Assembly (NCBI GenBank): GCA_023444705.1
Contig: JAEXMB010000100.1
Coordinates: 1 to 32,513, forward strand
Origin: Pseudomonadota bacterium
Lineage (GTDB): Bacteria > Pseudomonadota > Alphaproteobacteria > Micavibrionales > UBA2020
Length of the DNA stretch: 32,513 bases
Direction: 5' to 3'
Position 1 is the stretch's first letter, and each line of letters begins with the position of its first letter. The translations under genes and the position numbers were made by a program. Below, piece after piece: positions 1 through 8,829 of this stretch. Under the pieces are notes generated by a model that was not told the origin of the DNA, ran no database searches, and saw only the letters and a program-made list of their open reading frames with translations.

Positions 1-1220
1 GCGAAATCCTTGGCGAAGTTGCGCGCCATCTGCGCGCGGGCTTCCCAATCGGCGGCGGCATGGAAATCGCTGATCCATTGCTCAAGGCGCGCCGCCACTT
101 CGGGTGCGACGGGATGGTTGAACATCTGCTCCATCATCGGCGGCTGGGCGGCCTTGTTAAAGGCGGGCTTCTTGCCATGAACGATGTCGAGTGCCTGTTG
201 CAGGCGGTCGCGGAAATCCGCATCCTCGGCGATTTTCTTGGCGCGGTTGGCGCAACGGCGCGCGCTGTAATCGGCGATCAGGTGGCTACCCATGTCGACC
301 GGCGTCACATTCGGCTGGCCATCGGTGTAAATCAGACGAAACGGCATATCGGCCGTATTGCCCGTGCGGTCAAAGCTCTTGCGCATCAGCTTGGCTAGTT
401 CATCCACGCTCAGCCCCGCATATTTGGCGGGGTCGTGCGACAGGTCGAACACCAGGCGGCGCGCGCCGTCCTTGGACCCGCCGCAATCCGTGGCGGCGAA
501 AGTATTGTTGCGCCCGAACATCGCGTCGGTATAGGCCACAACGGGGGTTGCCGCCATGTACTTGGCCACAGCCTCGGGCGATGTCATGTTGTCGTGCATA
601 TGCTGCCACAGGTCGGGCGAAATGGCGCGCAGCAACTTGGCCACGCCAATGGTCGCACGGATGTCGTTCATGGCGTCATGCGCCTCGTCCGCGGCCAGCG
701 CCACGCCGTTTTGCTGGGCGACGTTCATCAGCGACATGCTGGGCTTGCCGTAGTCGTTGAGGACTTCGAGCTTGAGCGCGCCCGGATAGTAATGCGCCAC
801 CAGCTTGACCAGCGGAAAGACATCAAAGCGGATGTTGCGGCCGCTGTTATGCGGGCTGGCCGCCGTGGTGATGCCTGCGGGCAGCAGATTGGTGGCAAGG
901 TTGCGCTCGAGCGCAGGCTCGTCGAAATGCAGCGAGTTGTAGCCGACGAAGGTCACGGGCCAGTGCTGGCTTTGCATCCAGTTGACCAGATCGCGCATCA
1001 TCGCATAGTGGCTGAACTTGGCGTTCTTGAGATCGTCAGGCTTAAAGCCGGTAATCAGCATCGCGCCCGGTGACGGGATCGTCCACGGCGTGCGGCGGCA
1101 ATCGGTCTTCTTGCTGGAAAGGATATTGAGGTCGTCATCCGCAAACACCATCGCGACCTGCAAAAGCTGGGTAAAGTCGATATCCAAACCTGTCGCTTCG
1201 GTGTCATAAAAGATGTACAC
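1..1220 (-). CDS. sbcB: Exodeoxyribonuclease I, partial (3' end outside window)
   Basis: A 3'-to-5' single-strand DNA exonuclease of the DEDD family, acting in mismatch repair and recombination. The first 406 residues are visible; the E. coli enzyme has 475, so roughly the last 70 lie beyond base 1. Exo I motif: Y-D-T-E-A-T-G gives D6 and E8, the third acidic residue is D100 in GYNSLHFDE, and the Exo III motif AHDAMNDI supplies H181 and D186, the same numbers as in E. coli ExoI. The following DIRATIGVAKLL matches the ExoI pattern. No in-frame ATG exists between the upstream stop and the first motif, so the start is a GTG at 1220, with a weak GGGG upstream. It is divergent from glnD across 121 bp. 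Family identity is confident; the GTG start is an inference. Confidence 0.9.
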   Translation of the reverse strand, partial: MYIFYDTEATGLDIDFTQLLQVAMVFADDDLNILSSKKTDCRRTPWTIPSPGAMLITGFKPDDLKNAKFSHYAMMRDLVNWMQSQHWPVTFVGYNSLHFDEPALERNLATNLLPAGITTAASPHNSGRNIRFDVFPLVKLVAHYYPGALKLEVLNDYGKPSMSLMNVAQQNGVALAADEAHDAMNDIRATIGVAKLLRAISPDLWQHMHDNMTSPEAVAKYMAATPVVAYTDAMFGRNNTFAATDCGGSKDGARRLVFDLSHDPAKYAGLSVDELAKLMRKSFDRTGNTADMPFRLIYTDGQPNVTPVDMGSHLIADYSARRCANRAKKIAEDADFRDRLQQALDIVHGKKPAFNKAAQPPMMEQMFNHPVAPEVAARLEQWISDFHAAADWEARAQMARNFAKDF

Positions 1221-1341
1221 TGACGGCGGTCCCCATGAGTAAAGATGAACGCAGGTGGCGGCTATGGCGGTGAAGTAGAGAATCTATAGCACCCTTTTCC
1301 CGATAGCGCACCCCCCAAAAGCCACTTTTCCGGTCTTTCGC

Positions 1342-3777
1342 ATGAAGAAAAAGCAGCAAAAACAGGAACAAAGCACAGCAAGCTGGTTAACATTCGCCAC
1401 TAACCAGTCTGAAAAAATTGATGCTTTTGTCCTTTCCCGCAGCGCACAATTGTTGCGCGACATTTCCGGGCTCGCCCTGGTCGCCATCGGCGGTTATGGC
1501 CGGTGCGAGCTGGCTCCGGCATCAGACCTCGACATTCTCGCGTTTTGCGAATCCCCGCTGACGGCGGTGCAACGGCGCAAACTGGCCGCCATGACCGGAT
1601 GGGACTGGCCAGACGGGCAACAGCCCTCGCTGCTGGTTCATGACGCCGACAGTCTTGGCGCACTGTTCCACAGCGACATTGGCGCGCTGACCAGCCTGCT
1701 CGACCGCCGCCATATTGCGGGCAGCAAGACGGCGATGAAACGGCTCGACAAACTGGTCAAGGACTACATCGGCGCGCAAGGTATTACGCCGCTGATCGCC
1801 GCCAAGCTGGCCGAACAGGATGCCCGGCATAAGGCGATGGGCGACAGCCGCTATCATCTGCAACCCGATGTCAAGGAAGGCAAAGGCGCGCTACGCGATC
1901 TGCACACCCTGCGTTGGCTGTCGCAAATTATCCTTGGCAGTGCTGACGCGCACGCATTGGTGCGCGCCAAAATCCTGCGCAGCGACGAGGCCAAGCGGCT
2001 GGAACGTGCGCATGATTTCTTTTCGTCAGTACGCCACCACCTGCATACCCATGCGGGGCGCGCGCAAGACCGGCTGGCGTTTGAACTGCAACCTGTCATC
2101 GCGCAAAAGATGGGCTATAAGACCGCGGACGCCAACCAGCGTGCCGAAGCCTTCATGCGTGATTATTTCCGCATGACGCAGGAAACAGCTTATCTGACGC
2201 GCGTTCTCTGCGCGGCACTCGAAGACCGCGCACTGGCCGCAGGCGGCGCGACGGCGGGCCGCCGCAAAGCCGCCATCCACGAGGAATTCGAAGGTTTTGC
2301 CATCCGCAACAACCGCCTGCTGGCAACCAGACACAACGACTTCGCCAAACAGCCCGCAGAATTGATCCGCCTGTTTCGTGCCAGCCAGACCAGCAGCATG
2401 GATATCCATCCCGACACCCTGCGCCAGCTTTCCCGTGTTTTGCCCACAATCACCAAAAAACTGCGGCAGGACGATGCGGCCTATGCGCTGTTTTTTGATA
2501 TTCTGTGCGACGACCGCAATAACGCCATTACTCTGCGCCGCATGAACGAGGCAGGCGTATTGCTTGCGCTCATCCCCGCTTTTGCAAACATCCATGTCCA
2601 TATGCAATACGACATGTATCACACCTACACGGCGGACGAACACACCATCCGCGCCTGTGGTATTTTGCACGACATCGCCACGGGCAGGCTGAAGGCGGCA
2701 GCACCGCTTGCCACCAGCCTGATCCCCACGCTGACCATGCCGCGCCTGCTCTATCTTGCCATGTTCCTGCACGATATGGCCAAGGGCAGCGGCGACGACC
2801 ATGCGCGCGCAGGTGCGCAACTGGCGCGCGACATGGCGCCGCGCTTTGGCCTTGATGATGCCGAAACCGACATGCTGGCATGGCTGATCGAAAACCATTT
2901 GCTGATGACCATGACCGCCTTCAAGCGCGATTTGCAGGATGGCAAGACCATCGAGGATTTCGTCGCCGCCGTGCAGTCACCCGAACGCCTGAAAATGCTG
3001 TTGCCCCTGACCGTGGCCGACATCATGGCCGTCGGCCCCGACATCTGGAACGGATGGAAGGCCGGGCTGCTGCGCCAGCTCTACCACCTTGCCTATGCAA
3101 GCATGACCGGCCTGCAACCCGATCACGAGCAAAAGGAACTGGCCTACTTTGAAAAAGCCATGAGTGCGGTCGCAGCGCATCACGGCAGCCGCATCGCCTT
3201 GCTGCATAACAGCGCCAACGATACCAGCCAGCTTGTGGTGTCAACGCCTGACCGCAAGGGGTTGTTCGCAACACTGGCTGGCGCGATTGCCGCCGCAGGC
3301 GCCAACATCGTACAGGCGCGCATTTTTACGCGCACCTCGGGCGACGCGCTTGACGTCTTTGATCTGCAGGACCACATGGGCCGCGCCTACGAAAACGAAA
3401 AATTCATCACCAAGACGCTCAGGCGCGCGCTTGACGGCACGCTCGACATCGATGCTGAAATCAAGTTGCGCCGCAGCCAACAGCCCCGTGCCAAACGCAC
3501 TTCGTCGCGCCTGCCCGCGCGCGTCATCATCGACAATACGGCCAGCTACCTGCACACGCTGGTCGAAATCAACGCCAGCGACCGCCCCGGATTACTCTAT
3601 GACATCACCACGGCGCTGACGGCGGAGGGCATGAACATCCATGCCGCCAAGGTCGCCACTTTTGGCAGCCATGCTGTCGACGTTTTCTACATCAAGGACG
3701 CTTTCGGCCTTAAAATCGAGCATCCGGCACGCCTTGCCAGCCTTGAAAAAGCCCTTAAAATGGGGCTTGAAAGCTAA
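1342..3777 (+). CDS. glnD: [Protein-PII] uridylyltransferase / uridylyl-removing enzyme GlnD
   Basis: Bifunctional sensor of glutamine that uridylylates PII proteins when nitrogen is short and removes UMP when it is plentiful. Domain order is as expected. The nucleotidyltransferase motif GGYGRCELAPASDLDIL lies at residues 50-66, with catalytic D62 and D64. An HD hydrolase domain has H477-D478 in FLHDMAKGSGDDH. Two C-terminal ACT domains begin near residues 632 (STPDRKGLFATLAG) and 739 (NASDRPGLLYDITTAL). At 811 residues it is shorter than many GlnD proteins (about 890-930), mainly because the nucleotidyltransferase motif starts only 50 residues in. No strong Shine-Dalgarno precedes the ATG at 1342, but no better start exists. 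The aroF promoter -35 box lies inside its last codons. Confidence 0.96.
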   Translation: MKKKQQKQEQSTASWLTFATNQSEKIDAFVLSRSAQLLRDISGLALVAIGGYGRCELAPASDLDILAFCESPLTAVQRRKLAAMTGWDWPDGQQPSLLVHDADSLGALFHSDIGALTSLLDRRHIAGSKTAMKRLDKLVKDYIGAQGITPLIAAKLAEQDARHKAMGDSRYHLQPDVKEGKGALRDLHTLRWLSQIILGSADAHALVRAKILRSDEAKRLERAHDFFSSVRHHLHTHAGRAQDRLAFELQPVIAQKMGYKTADANQRAEAFMRDYFRMTQETAYLTRVLCAALEDRALAAGGATAGRRKAAIHEEFEGFAIRNNRLLATRHNDFAKQPAELIRLFRASQTSSMDIHPDTLRQLSRVLPTITKKLRQDDAAYALFFDILCDDRNNAITLRRMNEAGVLLALIPAFANIHVHMQYDMYHTYTADEHTIRACGILHDIATGRLKAAAPLATSLIPTLTMPRLLYLAMFLHDMAKGSGDDHARAGAQLARDMAPRFGLDDAETDMLAWLIENHLLMTMTAFKRDLQDGKTIEDFVAAVQSPERLKMLLPLTVADIMAVGPDIWNGWKAGLLRQLYHLAYASMTGLQPDHEQKELAYFEKAMSAVAAHHGSRIALLHNSANDTSQLVVSTPDRKGLFATLAGAIAAAGANIVQARIFTRTSGDALDVFDLQDHMGRAYENEKFITKTLRRALDGTLDIDAEIKLRRSQQPRAKRTSSRLPARVIIDNTASYLHTLVEINASDRPGLLYDITTALTAEGMNIHAAKVATFGSHAVDVFYIKDAFGLKIEHPARLASLEKALKMGLES

Positions 3778-3795
3778 CATCGGCCCATTTATAAT
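3767..3795 (+). promoter_or_regulatory. Sigma-70 promoter for the DAHP synthase - nadE operon
   Basis: TTGAAA at 3767-3772 and a perfect TATAAT at 3790-3795 are separated by 17 bp. Transcription would start near 3802, giving a leader of about 43 nt before the GTG at 3845. The -35 box is within the 3' end of glnD, so the downstream operon can be expressed independently. Confidence 0.7.
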
Positions 3796-3844
3796 CATTT
3801 TGAGCATAAAGAGCCAGCCATCCCTTTGCCGGAGCCCCTAAACC

Positions 3845-5248
3845 GTGACGACCGATACCGCAAAAAAAAGCGCCGCCGCAACCAGCTGGGCACCCGATAG
3901 CTGGCGCAACCATCCCGCCAAACAGATGCCGGAATACGAAGACGCCGCCGCCCTGCACGAGGTCGAACAGCGCCTGAAATCCTATCCGCCCCTCGTCTTC
4001 GCGGGCGAGGCCCGCCGCCTGAAAAAGGCACTGGCGCGCGCCGTCACCGGCGAGGCGTTTTTGCTGCAAGGCGGTGATTGCGCCGAAAGCTTTGCCGAAT
4101 TCCATCCTTTCAAAATCCGCGACACCTTCCGCGTGCTGTTGCAGATGGCCGTGGTCATGTCCTATGCCTCGGGCATTCCGATGATCAAGGTCGGACGCAT
4201 GGCAGGCCAGTTCGCCAAACCCCGCAGCGAGGCGGTTGAAAAGCGCGGTGATGAAACCCTGCCAAGCTACAAGGGCGACATCATCAATGCCCCCGATTTC
4301 AGCGCCGGCGCGCGCCGCCACAACCCCGAGCGCATCGTGCAGGCCTATAACCAGTCCGCCGCCACGCTCAACCTGTTGCGTGCCTTCGCACAGGGTGGTT
4401 ATGCCGACCTGCACCGCGTCAACAAATGGACGCTCGATTTCGTCAAGGACCATCCGCTGGCCAGCCGCTACAAAGATCTCGCCGACCGCGTCGATCAGGC
4501 GCTGGCCTTCATGGCCGCCGCCGGCGTCACGTCGGAAAATTCCCAGCAGATCCGCGAGGTCGATTTCTACACCAGTCACGAAGCCCTGTTGCTGTCCTAC
4601 GAAGAAGCCCTGACACGCAACGATTCAACCACAGGCGACTGGTACGACGTTTCCGCCCACTTCCTGTGGATCGGCGACCGCACACGCCAGCCAGACGGCG
4701 CGCACGTCGAATTCCTGCGCGGGGTTCACAACCCCATCGGCATCAAATGCGGGCCAAGCCTGTCCAGCGACGACCTGCTGCGCCTGCTTGACATCCTCAA
4801 CCCCGCGCGCGAAGCCGGACGCATCACCCTCATCACCCGCATGGGGCATGACAAGGTCGAAAAGCACTTCCCGCCGCTGCTGCGCGCCGTCAAGGCCAGC
4901 GATCATCCGGTCGTGTGGTGTTCAGACCCCATGCACGGCAACACGCGCGCCACCGCCAGCGGGCTGAAAACGCGCGAGTTTGAAAACATCCTGAGCGAGG
5001 TCAAGCAGTTCTTCGCCGTACACAAGGCCGAAGGCACGCATCCGGGCGGCATCCATCTGGAACTGACCGGCCAGAATGTCACCGAATGCGTCGGCGGCAT
5101 CGGCAACCTGCGCGACGAACACCTGCACGAGCGTTACGAAACCCATTGCGACCCGCGTCTCAACGCCAGCCAGGCGCTTGAAATGGCGTTTCTTGTCGCC
5201 GACGAGCTGCAAAAGAACTTCCGTCCCCACACACGCACCGCGGAGTAA
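3845..5248 (+). CDS. Class II 3-deoxy-7-phosphoheptulonate (DAHP) synthase
   Basis: Catalyses the first step of the shikimate pathway, condensing phosphoenolpyruvate with erythrose 4-phosphate in the cytosol. The 467-residue protein is the plant/mycobacterial (class II) type, not the AroF/G/H type of E. coli. Recognisable family segments are WAPDSWRNHPAKQMPEY near the start, LLQGGDCAESF with the metal-binding Cys79, GRMAGQFAKPRS, SHEALLLSYEEALTR, GIKCGPSL, VVWCSDPMHGNT and GGIHLELTGQNVTECVGG. Length is normal for the family. Translation starts at a GTG with GGAG about 10 nt upstream. The gene has its own promoter and is followed after 5 bp by nadE, so the two are co-transcribed. No separate regulatory domain is visible. 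Confidence 0.95.
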   Translation: MTTDTAKKSAAATSWAPDSWRNHPAKQMPEYEDAAALHEVEQRLKSYPPLVFAGEARRLKKALARAVTGEAFLLQGGDCAESFAEFHPFKIRDTFRVLLQMAVVMSYASGIPMIKVGRMAGQFAKPRSEAVEKRGDETLPSYKGDIINAPDFSAGARRHNPERIVQAYNQSAATLNLLRAFAQGGYADLHRVNKWTLDFVKDHPLASRYKDLADRVDQALAFMAAAGVTSENSQQIREVDFYTSHEALLLSYEEALTRNDSTTGDWYDVSAHFLWIGDRTRQPDGAHVEFLRGVHNPIGIKCGPSLSSDDLLRLLDILNPAREAGRITLITRMGHDKVEKHFPPLLRAVKASDHPVVWCSDPMHGNTRATASGLKTREFENILSEVKQFFAVHKAEGTHPGGIHLELTGQNVTECVGGIGNLRDEHLHERYETHCDPRLNASQALEMAFLVADELQKNFRPHTRTAE

Positions 5249-5253
5249 GACCG

Positions 5254-6921
5254 ATGCCCAGCACCTTCACCCTGACAATGGCGCAACTCAACCCCACAGT
5301 GGGCGATCTTGCGGGCAACATCGACAAAATCCGCACTGTCTACCAACAGCATAAATCCACAGCCGATCTGATCGTGTTCAGCGAGATGGTGGTCTCGGGC
5401 TATCCGACCGACGATCTGGTCCTCAAACCCTTCTTTATCGACCGCGTGATGCAGTCGGTCGAAAAGCTGGCGCAGGACGTGGGTGCGGACGGCGCAGGCC
5501 TGCTGGTCAGCGCGCCGTGGCGCGAAAACGGGCGCATCTACAACACCGCCCTGCTGTTGCACGATGGCAAGATCGTCGCCAAGCGTTTCAAGCACAACCT
5601 GCCGAACTACGGCGTGTTTGACGAGGTACGCGTCTTTTCCGCGGGCGAGCTGCCGCGTCCCGTCGAATTCAAGGGTGCGCGCCTTGGCGTGCTGACGTGC
5701 GAGGATATGTGGTTCCCCGAAGTCACCGCGCATCTGGAACGCCACGGTGCCGACATCCTCATCAGCCCCAACGGCAGCCCTTACGAGATCGACAAAACCC
5801 ATATCCGTCTGGAGCAAGCCCGCGCGCGCGCAAGCGAAAGCGGCCTGCCGCTGGTCTACGTCAACCAGGTCGGCGGTCAGGACGAACTGGTCTTTGACGG
5901 CGCCTCCTTTGCCATTGACGAAAAAGGCAAGGTCATTACCCAGCTGCCCGCGCACACGGAATATGTCTCGACCCTTGTGTGGGAGTATTCCGAAGACCAG
6001 CCGTGGGTGTGCAAGTCGTTCGAGGCACCCCACACACTCAGCAGCGGTGCGGAATCTATTTACCAGACACTGGTGCTTGGCCTGCGCGACTATGTGCAGA
6101 AAAACGGTTTTCCGGGCGTGCTGTTTGGCATGTCGGGCGGTGTCGACAGCGCGCTGTCCGCCGCCATCGCCGTCGATGCATTGGGGGCAGACCGCGTACA
6201 ATGCTACATGATGCCATCGCCCTATACCTCGGGTGAAAGCGTGCATGACGCCGAGGAATGCGCCAAGCTGCTTGGCATCCGTCATCAGGTGGTCTCGATC
6301 GAACCCGCTATGACGGCCTTTGACACCATGCTCCGCAGCGTCGCCAACGAAAACAGCGGCATCACGGCGGAAAACATCCAGTCGCGCAGCCGCGGCGTGT
6401 TTTTGATGGCGATGTCCAACACCACCGGCGCGATGGTGCTGTCGACGGGCAACAAATCTGAAATGTCGGTGGGCTATGCCACCCTTTACGGCGACATGTG
6501 CGGCGGTTTCAACGCGCTCAAGGACGTCTACAAAATGACGGTGTTCGAGCTGTGCCACTGGCGCAACAGCAACAAGCCCGCAGGCGCGCTCGGCCCCGAT
6601 GGCCGTGTCATCCCCGAGCGCATCATCACCAAGCCCCCTTCGGCCGAACTGCGCCCCGACCAGAAGGACGAAGACAGCCTGCCAAGCTATCCCGTGCTTG
6701 ACGATATCCTGACCTGTCTGGTCGAAAAGGAAATGAACCTTGCCGACATCGTCGCCAAGGGCCATCCGGCGGAAACCGTCAGCCGCGTGTGGACGTTGCT
6801 TGACCGCGCAGAGTACAAACGCCGCCAGGCCTGCCCGGGTGTGAAGATCAGCCGCAAGGCCTTTGGCCGCGACCGCCGCTATCCCATCACCAACCGCTTT
6901 ACGCGCCTGATCGGGGAATAA
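5254..6921 (+). CDS. nadE: Glutamine-dependent NAD+ synthetase
   Basis: Makes NAD+ from nicotinic acid adenine dinucleotide, using ammonia released from glutamine. The N-terminal nitrilase-type glutaminase domain has the complete triad: E44 in FSEMVVSGYPTDDL, K113 in KHNLPNYGVFDE and C149 in GVLTCEDMW. The C-terminal synthetase domain carries the ATP pyrophosphatase P-loop SGGVDS at 294-299 and the conserved STGNKSEMSVGYATLYGD stretch. At 555 residues it matches bacterial two-domain NadE. It starts 5 bp after the DAHP synthase stop; the GGAG overlapping that stop codon is the likely ribosome binding site, which suggests coupled translation. Confidence 0.96.
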   Translation: MPSTFTLTMAQLNPTVGDLAGNIDKIRTVYQQHKSTADLIVFSEMVVSGYPTDDLVLKPFFIDRVMQSVEKLAQDVGADGAGLLVSAPWRENGRIYNTALLLHDGKIVAKRFKHNLPNYGVFDEVRVFSAGELPRPVEFKGARLGVLTCEDMWFPEVTAHLERHGADILISPNGSPYEIDKTHIRLEQARARASESGLPLVYVNQVGGQDELVFDGASFAIDEKGKVITQLPAHTEYVSTLVWEYSEDQPWVCKSFEAPHTLSSGAESIYQTLVLGLRDYVQKNGFPGVLFGMSGGVDSALSAAIAVDALGADRVQCYMMPSPYTSGESVHDAEECAKLLGIRHQVVSIEPAMTAFDTMLRSVANENSGITAENIQSRSRGVFLMAMSNTTGAMVLSTGNKSEMSVGYATLYGDMCGGFNALKDVYKMTVFELCHWRNSNKPAGALGPDGRVIPERIITKPPSAELRPDQKDEDSLPSYPVLDDILTCLVEKEMNLADIVAKGHPAETVSRVWTLLDRAEYKRRQACPGVKISRKAFGRDRRYPITNRFTRLIGE

Positions 6922-6926
6922 GCATC

Positions 6927-7367
6927 ATGGCCCTTGACCCGCCCGATCTGGATAGCGGCACGACAGACCAGTGGTATGCCTATTTCCGGCTGATGTCCTA
7001 CGTGCCCTCTATGCCGCACAGCTTCAAACAGGTCATGAAGGAGATGACCCGCGCCGACAGTGCCCGCCGCGCGATGACGGGATATGTGGCGACGGCCTGC
7101 GACATCGTGCTGATGTTCAACGTCGACAAAGCGATGGATGACCAGTTCCTGCCCACCTTGCAGGACATGTTCGAATTACCGCCCGCCAGCCTGCTTCACC
7201 TCAACGCCCATGAAATCGCCGACCTTGCCACCATCGACCGCGAGGTTTTTTGTGAAAACCTGCGCGACATCGGCTTTACCGTGACGGATCAGGGGCGCAT
7301 CACCGACTTTGCCCCGCCTGCGCCACCCGCGCCCAAGCCGGCGTCCGGCGGCCCGAAATTCCCCTGA
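6927..7367 (+). CDS. Conserved-looking hypothetical protein in the nadE operon
   Basis: I do not recognise this 146-residue protein. It starts 5 bp after the nadE stop, so it is almost certainly translated from the same mRNA. It appears soluble, with no signal peptide or membrane segment. It is mostly helical in character up to about residue 128, with acidic stretches such as VDKAMDDQFLPTLQDMF, and ends in a Pro/Ala-rich tail (APPAPPAPKPA) typical of a flexible linker or docking tail. One cysteine occurs in DREVFCENL. Codon use and GC resemble the neighbours, so it looks like a resident gene. Its function is unknown; co-expression with DAHP synthase and NadE is the only clue. Confidence 0.75.
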   Translation: MALDPPDLDSGTTDQWYAYFRLMSYVPSMPHSFKQVMKEMTRADSARRAMTGYVATACDIVLMFNVDKAMDDQFLPTLQDMFELPPASLLHLNAHEIADLATIDREVFCENLRDIGFTVTDQGRITDFAPPAPPAPKPASGGPKFP

Positions 7368-7410
7368 GAGCCGCTTTTTACCCTCCAAAACCGCTGTTTT
7401 GCCCCCTTGC

Positions 7411-7433
7411 CACCCCTTGGGTTTTCAGGGGTG
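7411..7433. promoter_or_regulatory. Inverted repeat overlapping the gltX -35 box
   Basis: A perfect 7-bp inverted repeat (CACCCCT / AGGGGTG) with a 9-nt loop covers the TTGGGT -35 hexamer. There is no T-run after it, so it is not a standard intrinsic terminator. It could be an operator, or a hairpin at the end of the upstream transcript. Confidence 0.4.
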
Positions 7434-7445
7434 CTGGCGTATAAT
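7417..7445 (+). promoter_or_regulatory. Sigma-70 promoter for gltX
   Basis: TTGGGT at 7417-7422 and a perfect TATAAT at 7440-7445 are spaced by 17 bp. Transcription would start near 7452, about 29 nt before the gltX ATG. It separates gltX from the DAHP synthase - nadE operon. Confidence 0.7.
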
Positions 7446-7480
7446 GGCGGCCTGACATTTCCCAAGGATTATACACCGCC

Positions 7481-8818
7481 ATGACCGTCGCTCTTCGTTT
7501 CGCACCATCCCCCACCGGCAAGCTGCACGTCGGCAGCGCCCGCACCGCCCTGATCGTCTGGCTTTATGCCCGCAAGCATGGCGGCAACTTCATGTTGCGT
7601 ATCGACGATACCGACCTGCAACGCTCGACGGAAGAAAACGTCGAAGACATCATGGAAGGCATGAAATGGCTGGGCCTGACATGGGACAGCTTCGCACGCC
7701 AGCGCGACCGCAACGACGACTACAGCCGCGCCATCCAGAAGCTCAAGGACAACGGCCGCCTCTATCCCTGCTACGAGACCGAGGAAGAACTCGCCCTCAA
7801 GCGCAAGGCGCTGCTGGCGCAGGGCCTGCCGCCGATCTATGACCGCGCGGCACTGAACCTTAGCGCCGAAGACCGCGCGAAATTCGAAGCCGAAGGCCGC
7901 CGCCCGCACTGGCGCTTCAAGCTGGAACACACCCCCATCGTCTGGGAAGACCTTGTGCGCGGCCACGTCGAATTCCACGGCAAAGACATGACCGACCCCG
8001 TGCTGATCCGCGAGGACGGCCGCCCGCTCTATCACATCTGCTCCGTCATCGACGACATCGACTTCAACATCACGCACATCGTGCGTGGCGAAGACCACGT
8101 CACCAATACCGCAACCCACGTGCAGATGTTCGAGGCGCTTGGCGCAACCCCGCCCGCCTTTGCCCACGTCACCCTGCTCGGCGATATGGAAGGCGGCAAG
8201 CTGTCCAAACGCAAGGGCGGTTTTGGCATCAAATCCCTGCGCGAGGAAGTCGGCATCGAGCCGATGGCCCTGATCTCGCTGGTGGCGCGCATTGGCACGT
8301 CCGATCCGATCGAGCCGCTCAGCGACATGCAGCAGGTGATCGAAAGCTTCGACTTCTCGAAATTCTCGCGCAACCTGCCGAAATTCGACGAGGACGAGCT
8401 TTATCGCCTCAACGCCAAAATCCTCCACCAGCTGGACTTCGCCGCCGTCAAGCCGCGCCTTGAGGCGATGGGCCTTGCCGATATTGACGAGGCCTTCTGG
8501 AACGCCGTCCGCCCCAATCTTGAAATCCTCAGCGACATCAAGGATTGGTGGCGCATCGCCAAGCAGGACATCACGCCGGTGATCGAAGACAAGGAATTCG
8601 CGCAAGTCGCGGCAGACCTTCTCCCCGAAGGCCCGTGGGATGGCACCACGTGGCAGCAATGGGTCGAGGCCATCAAGGCCAAGACCGACCGCAAGGGCAA
8701 GAACCTGTTCATGCCGCTTCGTTGCGCCATCACGGGCCAGGAACACGGCCCCGACCTCAAGGACCTGCTCCCCCTGATCGGGCGCGAGCGCGTGCTCGAG
8801 CGCCTGAAAGCGGCTTAG
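7481..8818 (+). CDS. gltX: Glutamate--tRNA ligase
   Basis: Class I aminoacyl-tRNA synthetase that charges tRNA with glutamate. The HIGH-type motif is in FAPSPTGKLHVGSARTAL (H16-V-G-S19), followed by LRIDDTDLQRS; the KMSKS-type motif is GGKLSKRKGG, with K240-L-S-K-R244. The 445-residue length is that of a discriminating bacterial GluRS. The C-terminal anticodon-binding part is predominantly helical and ends in LLPLIGRERVLERLK. Many alphaproteobacteria carry two GltX paralogues, one used to make Glu-tRNA-Gln; I cannot tell from one copy which this is. It is the first gene after its own promoter and heads a cluster that includes the tRNA methyltransferase TrmJ. Confidence 0.95.
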   Translation: MTVALRFAPSPTGKLHVGSARTALIVWLYARKHGGNFMLRIDDTDLQRSTEENVEDIMEGMKWLGLTWDSFARQRDRNDDYSRAIQKLKDNGRLYPCYETEEELALKRKALLAQGLPPIYDRAALNLSAEDRAKFEAEGRRPHWRFKLEHTPIVWEDLVRGHVEFHGKDMTDPVLIREDGRPLYHICSVIDDIDFNITHIVRGEDHVTNTATHVQMFEALGATPPAFAHVTLLGDMEGGKLSKRKGGFGIKSLREEVGIEPMALISLVARIGTSDPIEPLSDMQQVIESFDFSKFSRNLPKFDEDELYRLNAKILHQLDFAAVKPRLEAMGLADIDEAFWNAVRPNLEILSDIKDWWRIAKQDITPVIEDKEFAQVAADLLPEGPWDGTTWQQWVEAIKAKTDRKGKNLFMPLRCAITGQEHGPDLKDLLPLIGRERVLERLKAA

Positions 8819-8829
8819 GGCGACACTTC

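Noticed and set aside
1221..1341. Promoters in the sbcB-glnD divergent gap
   Set aside because: TATAGC/TATAGA-like boxes exist on both strands but none has a -35 at suitable spacing.
5134..6765. Long minus-strand open frame opposite nadE
   Set aside because: It is antisense to a complete, motif-verified NadE and overlaps the end of the DAHP synthase gene. It has no family features and is rich in His, Gln and Arg, as expected of a shadow.
8545..8829. Upstream extension of the small membrane protein frame into gltX
   Set aside because: The extra residues are an Arg/Pro-rich out-of-frame reading of gltX; the character changes abruptly to a normal protein at the ATG at 8830.
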